DNA from: Sphingobacteriia bacterium
GTDB lineage: Bacteria; Bacteroidota; Bacteroidia; Chitinophagales; Chitinophagaceae
DNA length: 64,000 bases
Assembly: GCA_947456855.1 (NCBI GenBank)
Contig: CANGTR010000003.1
Coordinates: 1-64,000, forward strand
Direction: 5' to 3'
Shown: positions 31,205 through 40,124 of the stretch, one piece after another
Layout of the letters: each line of letters begins with the position of its first letter
Position numbering within the stretch: the stretch's first letter is position 1
Notes under the pieces: model-generated
What the model was told of the DNA's origin: nothing
Seen by the model: only the letters and a program-made list of their open reading frames with translations
Database searches by the model: none
Translations under genes and position numbers: made by a program

Positions 31205-31205
31205 T

Positions 31206-31862
31206 ATGGATAGGAGAAAATCAATCAAAGCCTTAATGATTGGTACTGTTGGTGCTGGTGTTTTGGTGGAAGCTTGTAAAAGTGCTGATAAGAAAGCAAT
31301 AGCAGCATCTTCAGATGCTTCCTTGGATTTTAGAATGCAAGAAGAGAAAAATTATTTAGGCAAGCTGAGCAAGGAAGCCAATTTCTTTGATGAACATGAA
31401 ATGGCTACTATCACCGTGTTGGGCGATATCATTATTCCGAAAGATGAAGTGAGTGGATCTGCCAGCGACGCTAAAGTGCCTGAGTTCATCGAATTCATTG
31501 TTAAAGATATGCCTTCACATCAAACGCCTATTCGCGGTGGATTGAAGTGGCTGGATTTGTATTGTTATAAATTATATGAAAAAGCATTTATTAATTGCGA
31601 TACTAAGCAACAAATTGCTGTGGTTGATTCAATCGCCTATCCCGAAAAAGCAAGACCTGAATTAAAACAAGGAGTGGCTTTTTTTTCTGCTATGCGCGAT
31701 CTGGTAGCTACAGGTTTTTATACTTCTGAAATTGGTGTGAAAGATGTGGGTTATATGGGTAATGTGCCAAATCAATGGAATGGCGTACCAGCCGATGTGC
31801 TGAAGCAATACAAGCTATCGTATACCGAAAAGGAATTAAAAGAATGTGTGAGTTATGATTAA
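31206..31862 (+). CDS. Gluconate 2-dehydrogenase subunit 3 family protein
   Basis: The 218-residue partner starts one base after the GMC stop (TAATATG). Its N-terminus MDRRKSIKALMIGTVGAGVL has twin arginines and a hydrophobic stretch, followed by a lipobox-like VEAC (cysteine 24), so Tat export with lipid anchoring is plausible. The domain signature is MATITVLGDIIIPKDEVSGS. Subunit 3 proteins chaperone or escort the flavoprotein. It converges on metG with a 4-base overlap. Confidence 0.87.
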   Translation: MDRRKSIKALMIGTVGAGVLVEACKSADKKAIAASSDASLDFRMQEEKNYLGKLSKEANFFDEHEMATITVLGDIIIPKDEVSGSASDAKVPEFIEFIVKDMPSHQTPIRGGLKWLDLYCYKLYEKAFINCDTKQQIAVVDSIAYPEKARPELKQGVAFFSAMRDLVATGFYTSEIGVKDVGYMGNVPNQWNGVPADVLKQYKLSYTEKELKECVSYD

Positions 31863-34021
31863 CTCACACCAGATCCATTATCAATAGCTGTTTCAGGATT
31901 AATGAAATGCAATTTACCTGCTGCATCTTCGGCCATTAATATCATACCATTGCTTTCTATTCCGCGCATTTTGCGGGGTGCTAAATTACAAACCACCGTT
32001 ACTTGTTTGCCAACAATGTCCTCGGGTTTGAAATGCATGGCAATGCCTGAAACGATGGTGCGTGTTTCAAAACCAAGGTCTACTTGCAATTTCAACAGCT
32101 TATCTGCTTTCTCTACTTTTTCTGCGGCAACAATGGTGCCTACTTTTAAGTCGATTTTTGCAAAATCATCGAATACAATTTCAGGCTTAACTGCCGAGGC
32201 CCTTGGTTCGGATCCGCTGTCTGGCCCAGCCTTCGGCAGGGTGCCGACGCTGGCTGATACGATAGGTTCTTTATTCACGGCTGCTGCTTTTAATTTTTCT
32301 ACTTGTTTAATAATTTCTTCGTCTTCAATTTTGCGGAATAATAATTCTGGAGCACGCAAACTATAGCCAACACTTAATAATTTCATGCTGCCTGCATTTT
32401 CCCAATCCAATATTTTATCTACTACTTTTAATAAATAGCAAATCTTCTTTGCAGTAAAGGGTAAGAACGGATTTATTAAAATGGCTAAGTTGGCCGTTAA
32501 TTGTAAACAAATATGCAAACAATTATCAATTAGTTTCTGAGCCTCAGGGTTTGATGCTAATTGCTTGGCAACAATCCAAGGTTCTTTTTTCTGCATGTAT
32601 TGGTTGCCTATTCTTGCCAAATTAATTACTTCGAATAAAGCATCTCTAAACTTGTATTCTTCTAAAAGCTTTTCCACTTTTTCTTTAGTGGCTTTAATAT
32701 TGTCAATGGCTTCTTTATCGAGTTCATCCAACAGGTTGGCATGCAAAGGAGGAATTTTACCTTTGCATAATTTATGCATCAATACCAATGCACGATTGAT
32801 AAAGTTACCAAATATGCTTACCAGTTCACTGTTATTGGCATCCTGAAATCCTTTCCAAGTAAATTCACTGTCTTTGCTTTCTGGTGCAATCAGTGTAAGA
32901 TAATAGCGCAATACATCTGCCATTTGGCTACCGCCATTTTCTGGCTTGATAAAATCATTGATATAGTCTTCCATTTCGAGTTTCCAGTTTCTACTGGTAC
33001 TCATTTTATCGCCTTCTAAATTCATGAACTCATTGGCGGGAACATTATCGGGTAAAATATTTCCATGCAATTGTAACATTACCGGAAAAATAATACAGTG
33101 AAAAACAATATTGTCTTTTCCAATAAAGTGAACCAGTTTGGTGTCTTTGCTTTCCCAATAAGGTTTCCAGTCTTTGTCATTATTTAAAGCCCATTGTTTG
33201 GTAGCACTGATATATCCGATTGGTGCATCAAACCACACGTAGAGTACTTTGCCTGCACTGCCTTCCACCGTTTCAGGAACTTTTACACCCCAATCCAGAT
33301 CGCGGGTAACCGCACGAGGCAACAATCCGCCGTCAATCCAACTCTTGCATTGACCTACTACGGTAGAACGCCAATCATTGGCATGCTCTTCTAAAATCCA
33401 TTTGCGTAAAAAGGCTTCATGTCTATCCAGTGGTAAATACCAATGTTTGGTGCTTTTTTTGATTGGCGCATTTCCACTTAATGTACTTACCGGATTGATT
33501 AATTCATCTGGGCTTAAACTCTTTCCGCAATTCTCACATTGATCTCCGTATGCTGCTGGATAAGCGCAGTTTGGGCAAGTGCCTTTAATATATCTATCCG
33601 CTAAAAAACTAGCAGCTTTTTCGTCGAAATATTGTTCAGACTCTTTGGTAATCAAATCGCCTTTATCATTGAGCGATTGAAAAAATTCCCGGGCTGTTTC
33701 GTGATGAATTGGATCGCTGGTTCTATGATAAATATCAAATGATATTCCTAAATCATTGAAGTTTTGCTCAATAATTGGATGGTATTTATCGATGATCGCT
33801 TGTGCCGTAGTACCTTCTTTTGTAGCTTGAATAGGTATAGCTGTTCCATGCTCATCGCTTCCGCAAACAAATACCACATCACGCTTCTGCGCCCTTAAAT
33901 ACCTTACATAGGTGTCTGCAGGCAAATAGGCGCCCGCCAAATGGCCAATATGTTTCAAGCCGTTGGCATAAGGCAAAGCGGCGGTAATTAAATATCTTTT
34001 AGGTGTTTCTTGATTACTCAT
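31859..34021 (-). CDS. metG: Methionyl-tRNA synthetase
   Basis: The 720-residue class I synthetase starts at ATG 34021 (MSNQETPKRY). It contains HIGH in GLKHIGHLAGAYLPADTYVR, the zinc knuckle CPNCAYPAAYGDQCENCG, KMSTS in DKMSTSRNWKLE and a C-terminal tRNA-binding OB domain (about 610-720) starting FDDFAKIDLKVGTIVAAEKV. The linker before the OB domain contains an unusual GC-rich insert (ASVGTLPKAGPDSGSEPRAS, bases about 32192-32262) discussed separately. It converges on the GMC partner gene. Confidence 0.97.
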   Translation of the reverse strand: MSNQETPKRYLITAALPYANGLKHIGHLAGAYLPADTYVRYLRAQKRDVVFVCGSDEHGTAIPIQATKEGTTAQAIIDKYHPIIEQNFNDLGISFDIYHRTSDPIHHETAREFFQSLNDKGDLITKESEQYFDEKAASFLADRYIKGTCPNCAYPAAYGDQCENCGKSLSPDELINPVSTLSGNAPIKKSTKHWYLPLDRHEAFLRKWILEEHANDWRSTVVGQCKSWIDGGLLPRAVTRDLDWGVKVPETVEGSAGKVLYVWFDAPIGYISATKQWALNNDKDWKPYWESKDTKLVHFIGKDNIVFHCIIFPVMLQLHGNILPDNVPANEFMNLEGDKMSTSRNWKLEMEDYINDFIKPENGGSQMADVLRYYLTLIAPESKDSEFTWKGFQDANNSELVSIFGNFINRALVLMHKLCKGKIPPLHANLLDELDKEAIDNIKATKEKVEKLLEEYKFRDALFEVINLARIGNQYMQKKEPWIVAKQLASNPEAQKLIDNCLHICLQLTANLAILINPFLPFTAKKICYLLKVVDKILDWENAGSMKLLSVGYSLRAPELLFRKIEDEEIIKQVEKLKAAAVNKEPIVSASVGTLPKAGPDSGSEPRASAVKPEIVFDDFAKIDLKVGTIVAAEKVEKADKLLKLQVDLGFETRTIVSGIAMHFKPEDIVGKQVTVVCNLAPRKMRGIESNGMILMAEDAAGKLHFINPETAIDNGSGVS
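32192..32262. repeat. GC-rich hairpin insert inside the metG linker
   Basis: About 70 bases are far richer in G and C than the surrounding gene. A stem forms from CCAGC (32226-32230) with GCTGG (32249-32253) and CGGC (32234-32237) with GCCG (32243-32246). The segment stays in frame and encodes a Ser/Gly/Pro-rich stretch in a linker where insertions are tolerated. Confidence 0.6.
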
Positions 34022-34132
34022 ATAATTGGTGTAGAAAGCAGCAAAAATAAGCAAAGCAGGGCTAAGTATCGATTATTCATATTGAAATGCCCTTCATGGC
34101 CCAACTTATTGGTCTTTTTTGTATTTTTCGAG

Positions 34133-35155
34133 ATGCAACGAAAATCATTTTTGCAGTTGGCTTCAATGGGGATGCTCCCCTTTGGATCATTCGCTGCCAA
34201 AGAAAATAATTCGAATCGGAATCGCATCAAAATCCCTCCTTATTTGAAAAAAGGAGACAGTATTGGTATTTGCTGCCCTTCGGGATATTCTACCATGGCA
34301 GATATTCAACAATCCATTATTCAAATTGAGAGTTGGGGTTATCAAGTTAAATTGGGGCAAACCATTGGTAAAAGAGATTTCACTTTTGGTGGAACTGATG
34401 CAGAACGTGCAGCAGACTTTCAACAAATGATGGATGATGATTCTGTTAAAGCCATCATGTGTGCAACAGGTGGATATGGTGCCGTTAGAATGGTGGATAT
34501 GCTCAATTTTGCTCGATTCAAGAAAAAACCAAAATGGATTATTGGTTTTAGTGATATCACCGTATTGCATTGTCATTTGAACCAGGTAGTTCATACTGCA
34601 AGCTTGCATTCAAAAATGTGTGGAAGTTTTCCAAAAGATTGGGCAATCGCAGATGAGATACAAGTAAATACTATTTTATCTATTAAGCGAGCTTTAGAAG
34701 GAGAAAAAATAGTTTACCCAATTATTTCCAACACCAATAATCGAATTGGTGAAGCAGAAGGCGTATTGGTTGGTGGTAATTTAAAAATATTAGAGAATAT
34801 GAGTGGATCAATCTCTTCTATTAATACGGATGGTAAAATTCTATTTGTAGAAGATGTAAGTGAGCCTTTGTATAATATAGATCGAATGTTATGCAATCTA
34901 TTGCGCGCAGGAAAATTAACTAAATTAAAAGGATTGATTATTGGCGGATTTACTAGCATTAAACCAGATACACCCGATTCTCCCTTTGGCAGAGATATTA
35001 TTACCATTGTAAAAGAAAAAGTAGATCAATTTAATTATCCTGTTTGCTTTGATTTTCCGGTGGGTCATCAGAAAAATAATTTTGCATTGAAATGTGGACT
35101 TGTCCATCGGTTAACTGTTGGGCAAGACGCCGTTTCGTTGCAGGAAATTAATTAG
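34133..35155 (+). CDS. S66-family LD-carboxypeptidase, exported paralogue
   Basis: The best start is ATG 34133 (MQRKSFLQLASMGMLPFGSF), giving 340 residues with a signal-like N-terminus. The upstream frame overlaps metG and has no family similarity. The S66 nucleophile is S140 in WIIGFSDITVLH, the catalytic glutamate lies in ILFVEDVSEPLYNIDRM and the histidine in FPVGHQKNNFALKCG. LD-carboxypeptidases trim the terminal D-alanine of murein tetrapeptides. A second S66 gene follows after 8 bases. Confidence 0.9.
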   Translation: MQRKSFLQLASMGMLPFGSFAAKENNSNRNRIKIPPYLKKGDSIGICCPSGYSTMADIQQSIIQIESWGYQVKLGQTIGKRDFTFGGTDAERAADFQQMMDDDSVKAIMCATGGYGAVRMVDMLNFARFKKKPKWIIGFSDITVLHCHLNQVVHTASLHSKMCGSFPKDWAIADEIQVNTILSIKRALEGEKIVYPIISNTNNRIGEAEGVLVGGNLKILENMSGSISSINTDGKILFVEDVSEPLYNIDRMLCNLLRAGKLTKLKGLIIGGFTSIKPDTPDSPFGRDIITIVKEKVDQFNYPVCFDFPVGHQKNNFALKCGLVHRLTVGQDAVSLQEIN

Positions 35156-35163
35156 TTTGCAGT

Positions 35164-36075
35164 ATGATTAAAGTACCACCTTATTTAAGTAAGGGCAGCA
35201 CCATTGGCCTTACCTGCCCAGCAGGATACATGGAATTGGATAAAGTACAAAACTGTATTCATACACTTCAAAACTGGGGCTATGAAGTGATGGTGGGTAA
35301 AACCATTGGAAGTAAAAGCAAAACCTATTTCAGCGGAACGGATTCAGCAAGAAGGGATGAGTTTCAGGCGATGTTAGATGATAAAAATATTCATGCTATT
35401 CTTTGCGGAAGAGGGGGCTATGGTGTTAGTAGATTTATTGATCAATTGGACTTTTCTACTTTCAAAAAGCATCCTAAATGGATTATTGGTTTTAGTGATA
35501 TCACTGTTTTTTTAGCACATCTACATTCACAGTTAAATGCCGCTTCTATTCATTCTCCCATGGCCAATGCATTTAATGAAGGGGGACATAAGAGTATATA
35601 TGTGCAATCATTACAGAAAGCTTTAAAAGGGATAAAATCAAATTATACAGCAGCGCCAAATTCAAAAAATAAAATTGGCAAAGCAAGTGGTCAATTAATT
35701 GGTGGCAACCTGGCTTTATTGGCACATTTATGTGGAACAAAATCGGCGTATAAAACAAATGGGAAGATCCTATTCATAGAGGATATTGGAGAATACATTT
35801 ATAATATTGATCGAATGTTTCTTCAATTAAAAAGAGCAGGCCATTTGAAAAAATTAGCAGGATTAATTGTTGGAAAGTTTACAGAGATTAAAGATAATCC
35901 AAGACCTTTTGGACAAACTATTCCTGAACTCATTTTGCAACATGTTGCCGAATACAATTATCCGGTTTGCTTTGAATTTCCGGTGAGTCATGAAAAAGAA
36001 AATCTAGCTTTGAAAGTGGGAATAGAGCATCTACTTTCGGTTTCAAAAAAAGCGGTTCAGCTAAAAGAGTTGTAA
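35164..36075 (+). CDS. S66-family LD-carboxypeptidase, cytoplasmic-type paralogue
   Basis: The 303-residue protein is a tandem paralogue of the preceding gene: same PPYL-KG-IG-CP start, nucleophile S111 in WIIGFSDITVFLAHL, glutamate in ILFIEDIGEYIYNIDRM and histidine in FPVSHEKENLALKVG. It lacks a signal peptide, so the pair may act on either side of the membrane on murein peptides, in recycling (cytoplasm) and in remodelling (periplasm). It converges on a hydrolase gene with 15 bases of overlap. Confidence 0.9.
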   Translation: MIKVPPYLSKGSTIGLTCPAGYMELDKVQNCIHTLQNWGYEVMVGKTIGSKSKTYFSGTDSARRDEFQAMLDDKNIHAILCGRGGYGVSRFIDQLDFSTFKKHPKWIIGFSDITVFLAHLHSQLNAASIHSPMANAFNEGGHKSIYVQSLQKALKGIKSNYTAAPNSKNKIGKASGQLIGGNLALLAHLCGTKSAYKTNGKILFIEDIGEYIYNIDRMFLQLKRAGHLKKLAGLIVGKFTEIKDNPRPFGQTIPELILQHVAEYNYPVCFEFPVSHEKENLALKVGIEHLLSVSKKAVQLKEL

Positions 36076-36873
36076 AATACTATTTAAAGAATCCTGCATT
36101 ATTTTAAAATCATTTAAATCATTATGACTGCCTTTTTCTATCTCAATAAAATGATCAGTGGGCTTGAGCAATGGTTTTAATTTTTTTGCATTCCGTAAAG
36201 GGATTACTCCATCATCTGTTCCATGAAAAATAGTTATTGGTGCAGTAACTTTTGGTAAGTAAGTATAAGTTGGAAATTGATAATGCATCATTTGGTCTAC
36301 AGGGTAGATCCAAAATAAAGTCTTTACTAAATCGGCTAATCCATAATAAGGGGTTTCTAAAATCAAATGCCTGCAATCTCTAATAGAAGCTAATTGCGAT
36401 GCAATACCAGTTCCCAAAGATTTGCCATATACAACGATCTGTTGTGGGCTGTATGTAGTTCTTGCTAATTTGTACAATTGTAAAGCAGCTTCGTAAACAA
36501 TTGCTTCTGTGAACTTGCCGGTTGATTTTCCAAAACCTGGATAATCAATCATCCAAACTTCATAACCATTTGAAGTGAAATTTTTAGCAAATGGGGCATA
36601 TCTGCTAATATTGGTTCGGTTGCCATGAAAATACAATACAACCCCTTTGGCTGAGCTGTCGGCAGGTGTAAATTGAATAAGATTGATTTCGGAGGTTTCA
36701 TCAATTGCAATAAATTTTTCTTTGTAGAGTTGATTGAATGCATAAGTGCTATCTCTATCAACAATAACGGGATGCAATATCAGTTTGTCTTGTAATAAAT
36801 ACAAAGCACTTCCGATTAATGCATATACAATCAATACAATTTTTATCCAGGTATATTTCTTAGTTGATTTCAC
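36061..36873 (-). CDS. Membrane-anchored alpha/beta hydrolase (first of two paralogues)
   Basis: The 270-residue hydrolase has an N-terminal membrane helix (about 9-28), oxyanion sequence LYFHGNRTNISRY, nucleophile in YGKSLGTGIAS, acid in FHGTDDGVIP and histidine in KGSHNDL. It is similar to the next upstream gene along its length. BEM46/ABHD13-like proteins have mostly unknown substrates. It is the last gene of the kup-rhodanese-hydrolase strand group. Confidence 0.87.
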   Translation of the reverse strand: MKSTKKYTWIKIVLIVYALIGSALYLLQDKLILHPVIVDRDSTYAFNQLYKEKFIAIDETSEINLIQFTPADSSAKGVVLYFHGNRTNISRYAPFAKNFTSNGYEVWMIDYPGFGKSTGKFTEAIVYEAALQLYKLARTTYSPQQIVVYGKSLGTGIASQLASIRDCRHLILETPYYGLADLVKTLFWIYPVDQMMHYQFPTYTYLPKVTAPITIFHGTDDGVIPLRNAKKLKPLLKPTDHFIEIEKGSHNDLNDFKIMQDSLNSILQLF

Positions 36874-36896
36874 ACAGCGAAATTAGGTAGATGCAA

Positions 36897-37703
36897 TCAA
36901 TACTTTAGAATATCTCTGATGAAATTGTGGTATTCATCAAAAGAAGGCAAATTATTATGACCTCCACCATGAATTCTAATCAAAGTAATTTTATGCGGAT
37001 TAAATCGCTGCAATTCTTCGCTGTGTTTGATAGGTATTAACCAATCTTTTGTGCCATGAATAATATAGGTATGGCAATTGACTTTTCTAATCCATTTATC
37101 GGTCTGTAGCTTAAACCTGAGGATAAGCCTATGAGGAATGAATGGAGTAAATCTTTCAGCTACTTTAATAAAGCTATAATAGGGTGCATCTAAAATCAGG
37201 TATCTAGGTGTATTATCTGCTGCAATTTTTGTTGCAAATCCACTTCCTAAACTCCTGCCATAAACAAGAATATGATGCTCGTCGTATTTTTCTTTTAAAC
37301 GTTCATAAATAAATTGCATATCAGCCAACATGGCTTTTTCGCTTCTTTTTCCAGTACTTTTTCCAAAGCCCCTATAGTCAACTAATAATACATCGTACTG
37401 AAACCTGAAAAAATCCTTGGCATACTTTGCCCAGCCTTTAATGCTTCTCGAATTACCATGAAAATATAAAATGAGTCCTTTGGGTGCTGGTACATAAAAA
37501 TGTAGTCCATTGATGCGAACACCAGGTTCTATATCAAAAAAAAGTTCTTCAAATGGCGCATCGTATTGATACGTAAAATCTTGTGCAAGTTTCTCGGGTT
37601 TAAATATCATTTTTTCTTGCAGCAAATATGCTACAACAACAATGATCAAGTAGCCTAGAATAATATAAAAAATGGTAGTGGACAAACTATGGCAATGAAT
37701 CAA
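36897..37703 (-). CDS. Membrane-anchored alpha/beta hydrolase (second paralogue)
   Basis: The protein is up to 268 residues with the same plan as its neighbour: N-terminal helix, YFHGNSRSIKGWAKYAKDFF, nucleophile in YGRSLGSGFATK, HGTKDWLIP and GGGHNNL. No ATG start is available; TTG at 37703 or TTG at 37685 are the candidates, and alignment to the paralogue favours 37685. It sits 23 bases upstream of the first paralogue. Function is unknown. Confidence 0.86.
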   Translation of the reverse strand: MIHCHSLSTTIFYIILGYLIIVVVAYLLQEKMIFKPEKLAQDFTYQYDAPFEELFFDIEPGVRINGLHFYVPAPKGLILYFHGNSRSIKGWAKYAKDFFRFQYDVLLVDYRGFGKSTGKRSEKAMLADMQFIYERLKEKYDEHHILVYGRSLGSGFATKIAADNTPRYLILDAPYYSFIKVAERFTPFIPHRLILRFKLQTDKWIRKVNCHTYIIHGTKDWLIPIKHSEELQRFNPHKITLIRIHGGGHNNLPSFDEYHNFIRDILKY

Positions 37704-37730
37704 TCAGTAATATCCGATTTTTTTACCAGA

Positions 37731-38024
37731 TTAACAAGTAGTGTTCCAGGCTTCCAATCCACCAGCAAGATTCATCAATTGCAAATTCGGATTTTTTAAA
37801 AGCAACTTTTGGATGGCAATCATACTTCTGATGCCTCTTTTGCAATACACCAACACTTTTTGATTGGTTGGTATTTCATTGATTCTAGCAACAATTTCAC
37901 CCAAAGGAATTAAAATGCCGCCAATGTTAAACTCATCATGTTCATCTTGTTCTCTAACATCTAGGAGAAAAAAACCTGAATCAGGTAAGATGGCTTTTAA
38001 TTCGGAGGGAGAAATGCTGGTCAT
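37731..38024 (-). CDS. Single-domain rhodanese-like protein
   Basis: The 97-residue protein has the rhodanese strands FFLLDVREQDEHDEFNIGG, the active cysteine loop VYCKRGIRS and the end GGLEAWNTTC. Such proteins carry persulfide sulfur. Its ATG overlaps the stop of kup (ATGA), so the two are probably co-translated. The link to potassium uptake is not obvious. Confidence 0.92.
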   Translation of the reverse strand: MTSISPSELKAILPDSGFFLLDVREQDEHDEFNIGGILIPLGEIVARINEIPTNQKVLVYCKRGIRSMIAIQKLLLKNPNLQLMNLAGGLEAWNTTC

Positions 38025-40012
38025 CGATATTCACTCTCATCGTTAAAAATTCTCTTTAAATTCAATTTAGAAACTGGGGCAACAATTAAAGGAAATTTCT
38101 CTACAGAAACATTGCTAGGATCTAATCCAAAACCTCGCTCTTCACTCAAGCTGATTTCTTTTAACCAGAAATACAATTTCATTACGATGCGTTCAAAAAT
38201 AGGAAGCTCATTGTCTTGACTTAAATATTTTTCTAAAACGATAAACTGAAAATCGCCTACAATATTATTTTTTTCAAGACTTTCGTATCTGCTGGTAATA
38301 TTTACTTCCTTGTTTTTTACCAAATCTTCTACTACTTTACGGAACATAAGGTTTATTCTTTGCTCCATTCTAAATCCTAAGCGGAACTCTATTCTAATAA
38401 TATCGTTAGGTATAATATGCTCTACAGAATATTCGCATGTATAGGGGTCATCTAATACATCAACATGAACAAACCAATAAATATCCGCTCGCTTTGGTTT
38501 TTTATTCAATATTGAATAAATAATTTTATGCTCAATCTCATTGTGGTTATTAGCACTTGTCATGTATACCAAATGCGTAGAAAATTTTGGAATTACTTTA
38601 TCATTACTTAATTCCTGAATCATTGGTATGTAGTGCTCAAGTCTTACAAATTCAACATACCTGTTTTTAATTTTTCTGCTCCTATACCATACATACATTA
38701 CTGCAAACAAGCCGCCACCAATAATGAGTGTTACATATCCACCATGAATAAATTTTTCCATCAAAGCAATTAAAAAGGAACTTTCTACTATTAAGTAAAT
38801 AATTAAAAAAAGATAAATCCAAGTAGAAAATGTTCTTTTTAATACCATGTAATTAGAAAATAAGATAGTTGTCATAGTCATGGTTACTATGATGGCTAAA
38901 CCATATGCCGCTCCCATCCTAGAAGAATCTCTGAAATAAAGTACCACTCCTACACATCCTATATATAGTAATAAATTAATTCCTGGTACAAATAGTTGAC
39001 CCCTTTCTTCCGAAGGATAACGTACTTTCATTTTTGGCCAAAGATTCAACCTCAATGCCTCACTGATTAACGTGAATGAACCAGAAATCATTGCTTGACT
39101 TGCTATAATGGCTGCGGAAGTGGCAATTATCACACCACAAAGGATAAACCATTGCGGCATAATATCATAAAATGCATTTATTCCCAATGATTCTTTTGCC
39201 GCTGATGTAACCAGAAGTCCTTTGTGTTTGGCCAATAAAGATGCTCCCTGACCAAAATAATTGAGTAATAGGCATATTTTTACATAAATCCAAGTGATTC
39301 GGATGTTTTTACGGCCACAATGTCCCATATCGCTGTACAATGCTTCTGCTCCTGTGGTACACAAAAAAACTGCCCCCAATAACCAAAACCCATTTGGATA
39401 TTTTGCTAATAAATGAATAGCATAATAAGGATTCAATGCTTTTAATATACCCGGATGTTGGCTTATTTCATAACTTCCTAATATAGCCAACATGGTAAAC
39501 CAAATAAACATGATTGGTCCAAAAAGCTTTCCAATGCTTGCAGAACCAAATTGCTGCATGAAAAAAAATAAAGACAAAATGATTAATACAATTATTACAA
39601 TTGTACTTGTAGTAATATAGTGTAATGCCGGAAGTTCTTTTAATCCTTCTATAGCAGATGTTACAGAAATTGGTGGTGTAATGATGCCATCGGCCAATAA
39701 GGCGGCTCCCCCGATCATGGCAGGGATGACCAACCACTTTCTTCTTCGCCTAACCAAAGCATACAGTGCAAAAATGCCTCCCTCGCCATTATTATCTGCT
39801 TTTAGCACTAGTAAAACGTATTTCAGTGTAGTTTGTAGAGTAATAATCCAAATAATACAGGATAATGACCCAAAAATCAATTCCTCTGAGATTGTTTTAT
39901 TGCTTATTATTTCGTTGAAAACGTATAAAGGAGAAGTTCCTATATCTCCATAAATAATCCCTAAGGCAATGATCAGACCAGTTGCGGTGACTTTGTTTAA
40001 ATTTTTACTCAC
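38021..40012 (-). CDS. kup: KUP-family potassium uptake transporter
   Basis: The 663-residue protein has about twelve helices in the first 450 residues and a hydrophilic C-terminal domain. Signatures are GIIYGDIGTSPLYVFNEI, ADNNGEGGIFALYALVRRRR and GGAALLADGIITPPISVTSA. KUP proteins take up K+ with protons. The start is GTG at 40012. An exact -7 box on the minus strand (TACATTTG, 40050-40057) lies 37 bases upstream. A second match (40012-40019) overlaps the start codon and is probably chance. Confidence 0.94.
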   Translation of the reverse strand: MSKNLNKVTATGLIIALGIIYGDIGTSPLYVFNEIISNKTISEELIFGSLSCIIWIITLQTTLKYVLLVLKADNNGEGGIFALYALVRRRRKWLVIPAMIGGAALLADGIITPPISVTSAIEGLKELPALHYITTSTIVIIVLIILSLFFFMQQFGSASIGKLFGPIMFIWFTMLAILGSYEISQHPGILKALNPYYAIHLLAKYPNGFWLLGAVFLCTTGAEALYSDMGHCGRKNIRITWIYVKICLLLNYFGQGASLLAKHKGLLVTSAAKESLGINAFYDIMPQWFILCGVIIATSAAIIASQAMISGSFTLISEALRLNLWPKMKVRYPSEERGQLFVPGINLLLYIGCVGVVLYFRDSSRMGAAYGLAIIVTMTMTTILFSNYMVLKRTFSTWIYLFLIIYLIVESSFLIALMEKFIHGGYVTLIIGGGLFAVMYVWYRSRKIKNRYVEFVRLEHYIPMIQELSNDKVIPKFSTHLVYMTSANNHNEIEHKIIYSILNKKPKRADIYWFVHVDVLDDPYTCEYSVEHIIPNDIIRIEFRLGFRMEQRINLMFRKVVEDLVKNKEVNITSRYESLEKNNIVGDFQFIVLEKYLSQDNELPIFERIVMKLYFWLKEISLSEERGFGLDPSNVSVEKFPLIVAPVSKLNLKRIFNDESEYR

Positions 40013-40049
40013 AAAAGTACTTTGAAGCTTAAATGCTAATTTGCTTTAA

Positions 40050-40057
40050 CAAATGTA
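40050..40057 (-). promoter_or_regulatory. -7 box (TANNTTTG) of kup
   Basis: Minus-strand TACATTTG matches the consensus exactly, 37 bases before the kup GTG start. Confidence 0.5.
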
Positions 40058-40094
40058 TGGGTAAATTCAATACCGTAAATAAACTGCTCTGCCG

Positions 40095-40102
40095 TACATT
40101 TG
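40095..40102 (+). promoter_or_regulatory. -7 box (TANNTTTG) of the secreted unknown gene
   Basis: TACATTTG is an exact match 22 bases before ATG 40125. Confidence 0.6.
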
Positions 40103-40124
40103 AATATTAAAGATTTAACCTGCA

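Noticed and set aside
40012-40019. TACTTTTG box at the kup start
   Set aside because: It overlaps the start codon, so a transcript from it would lack the translation start; the box at 40050-40057 is better placed.
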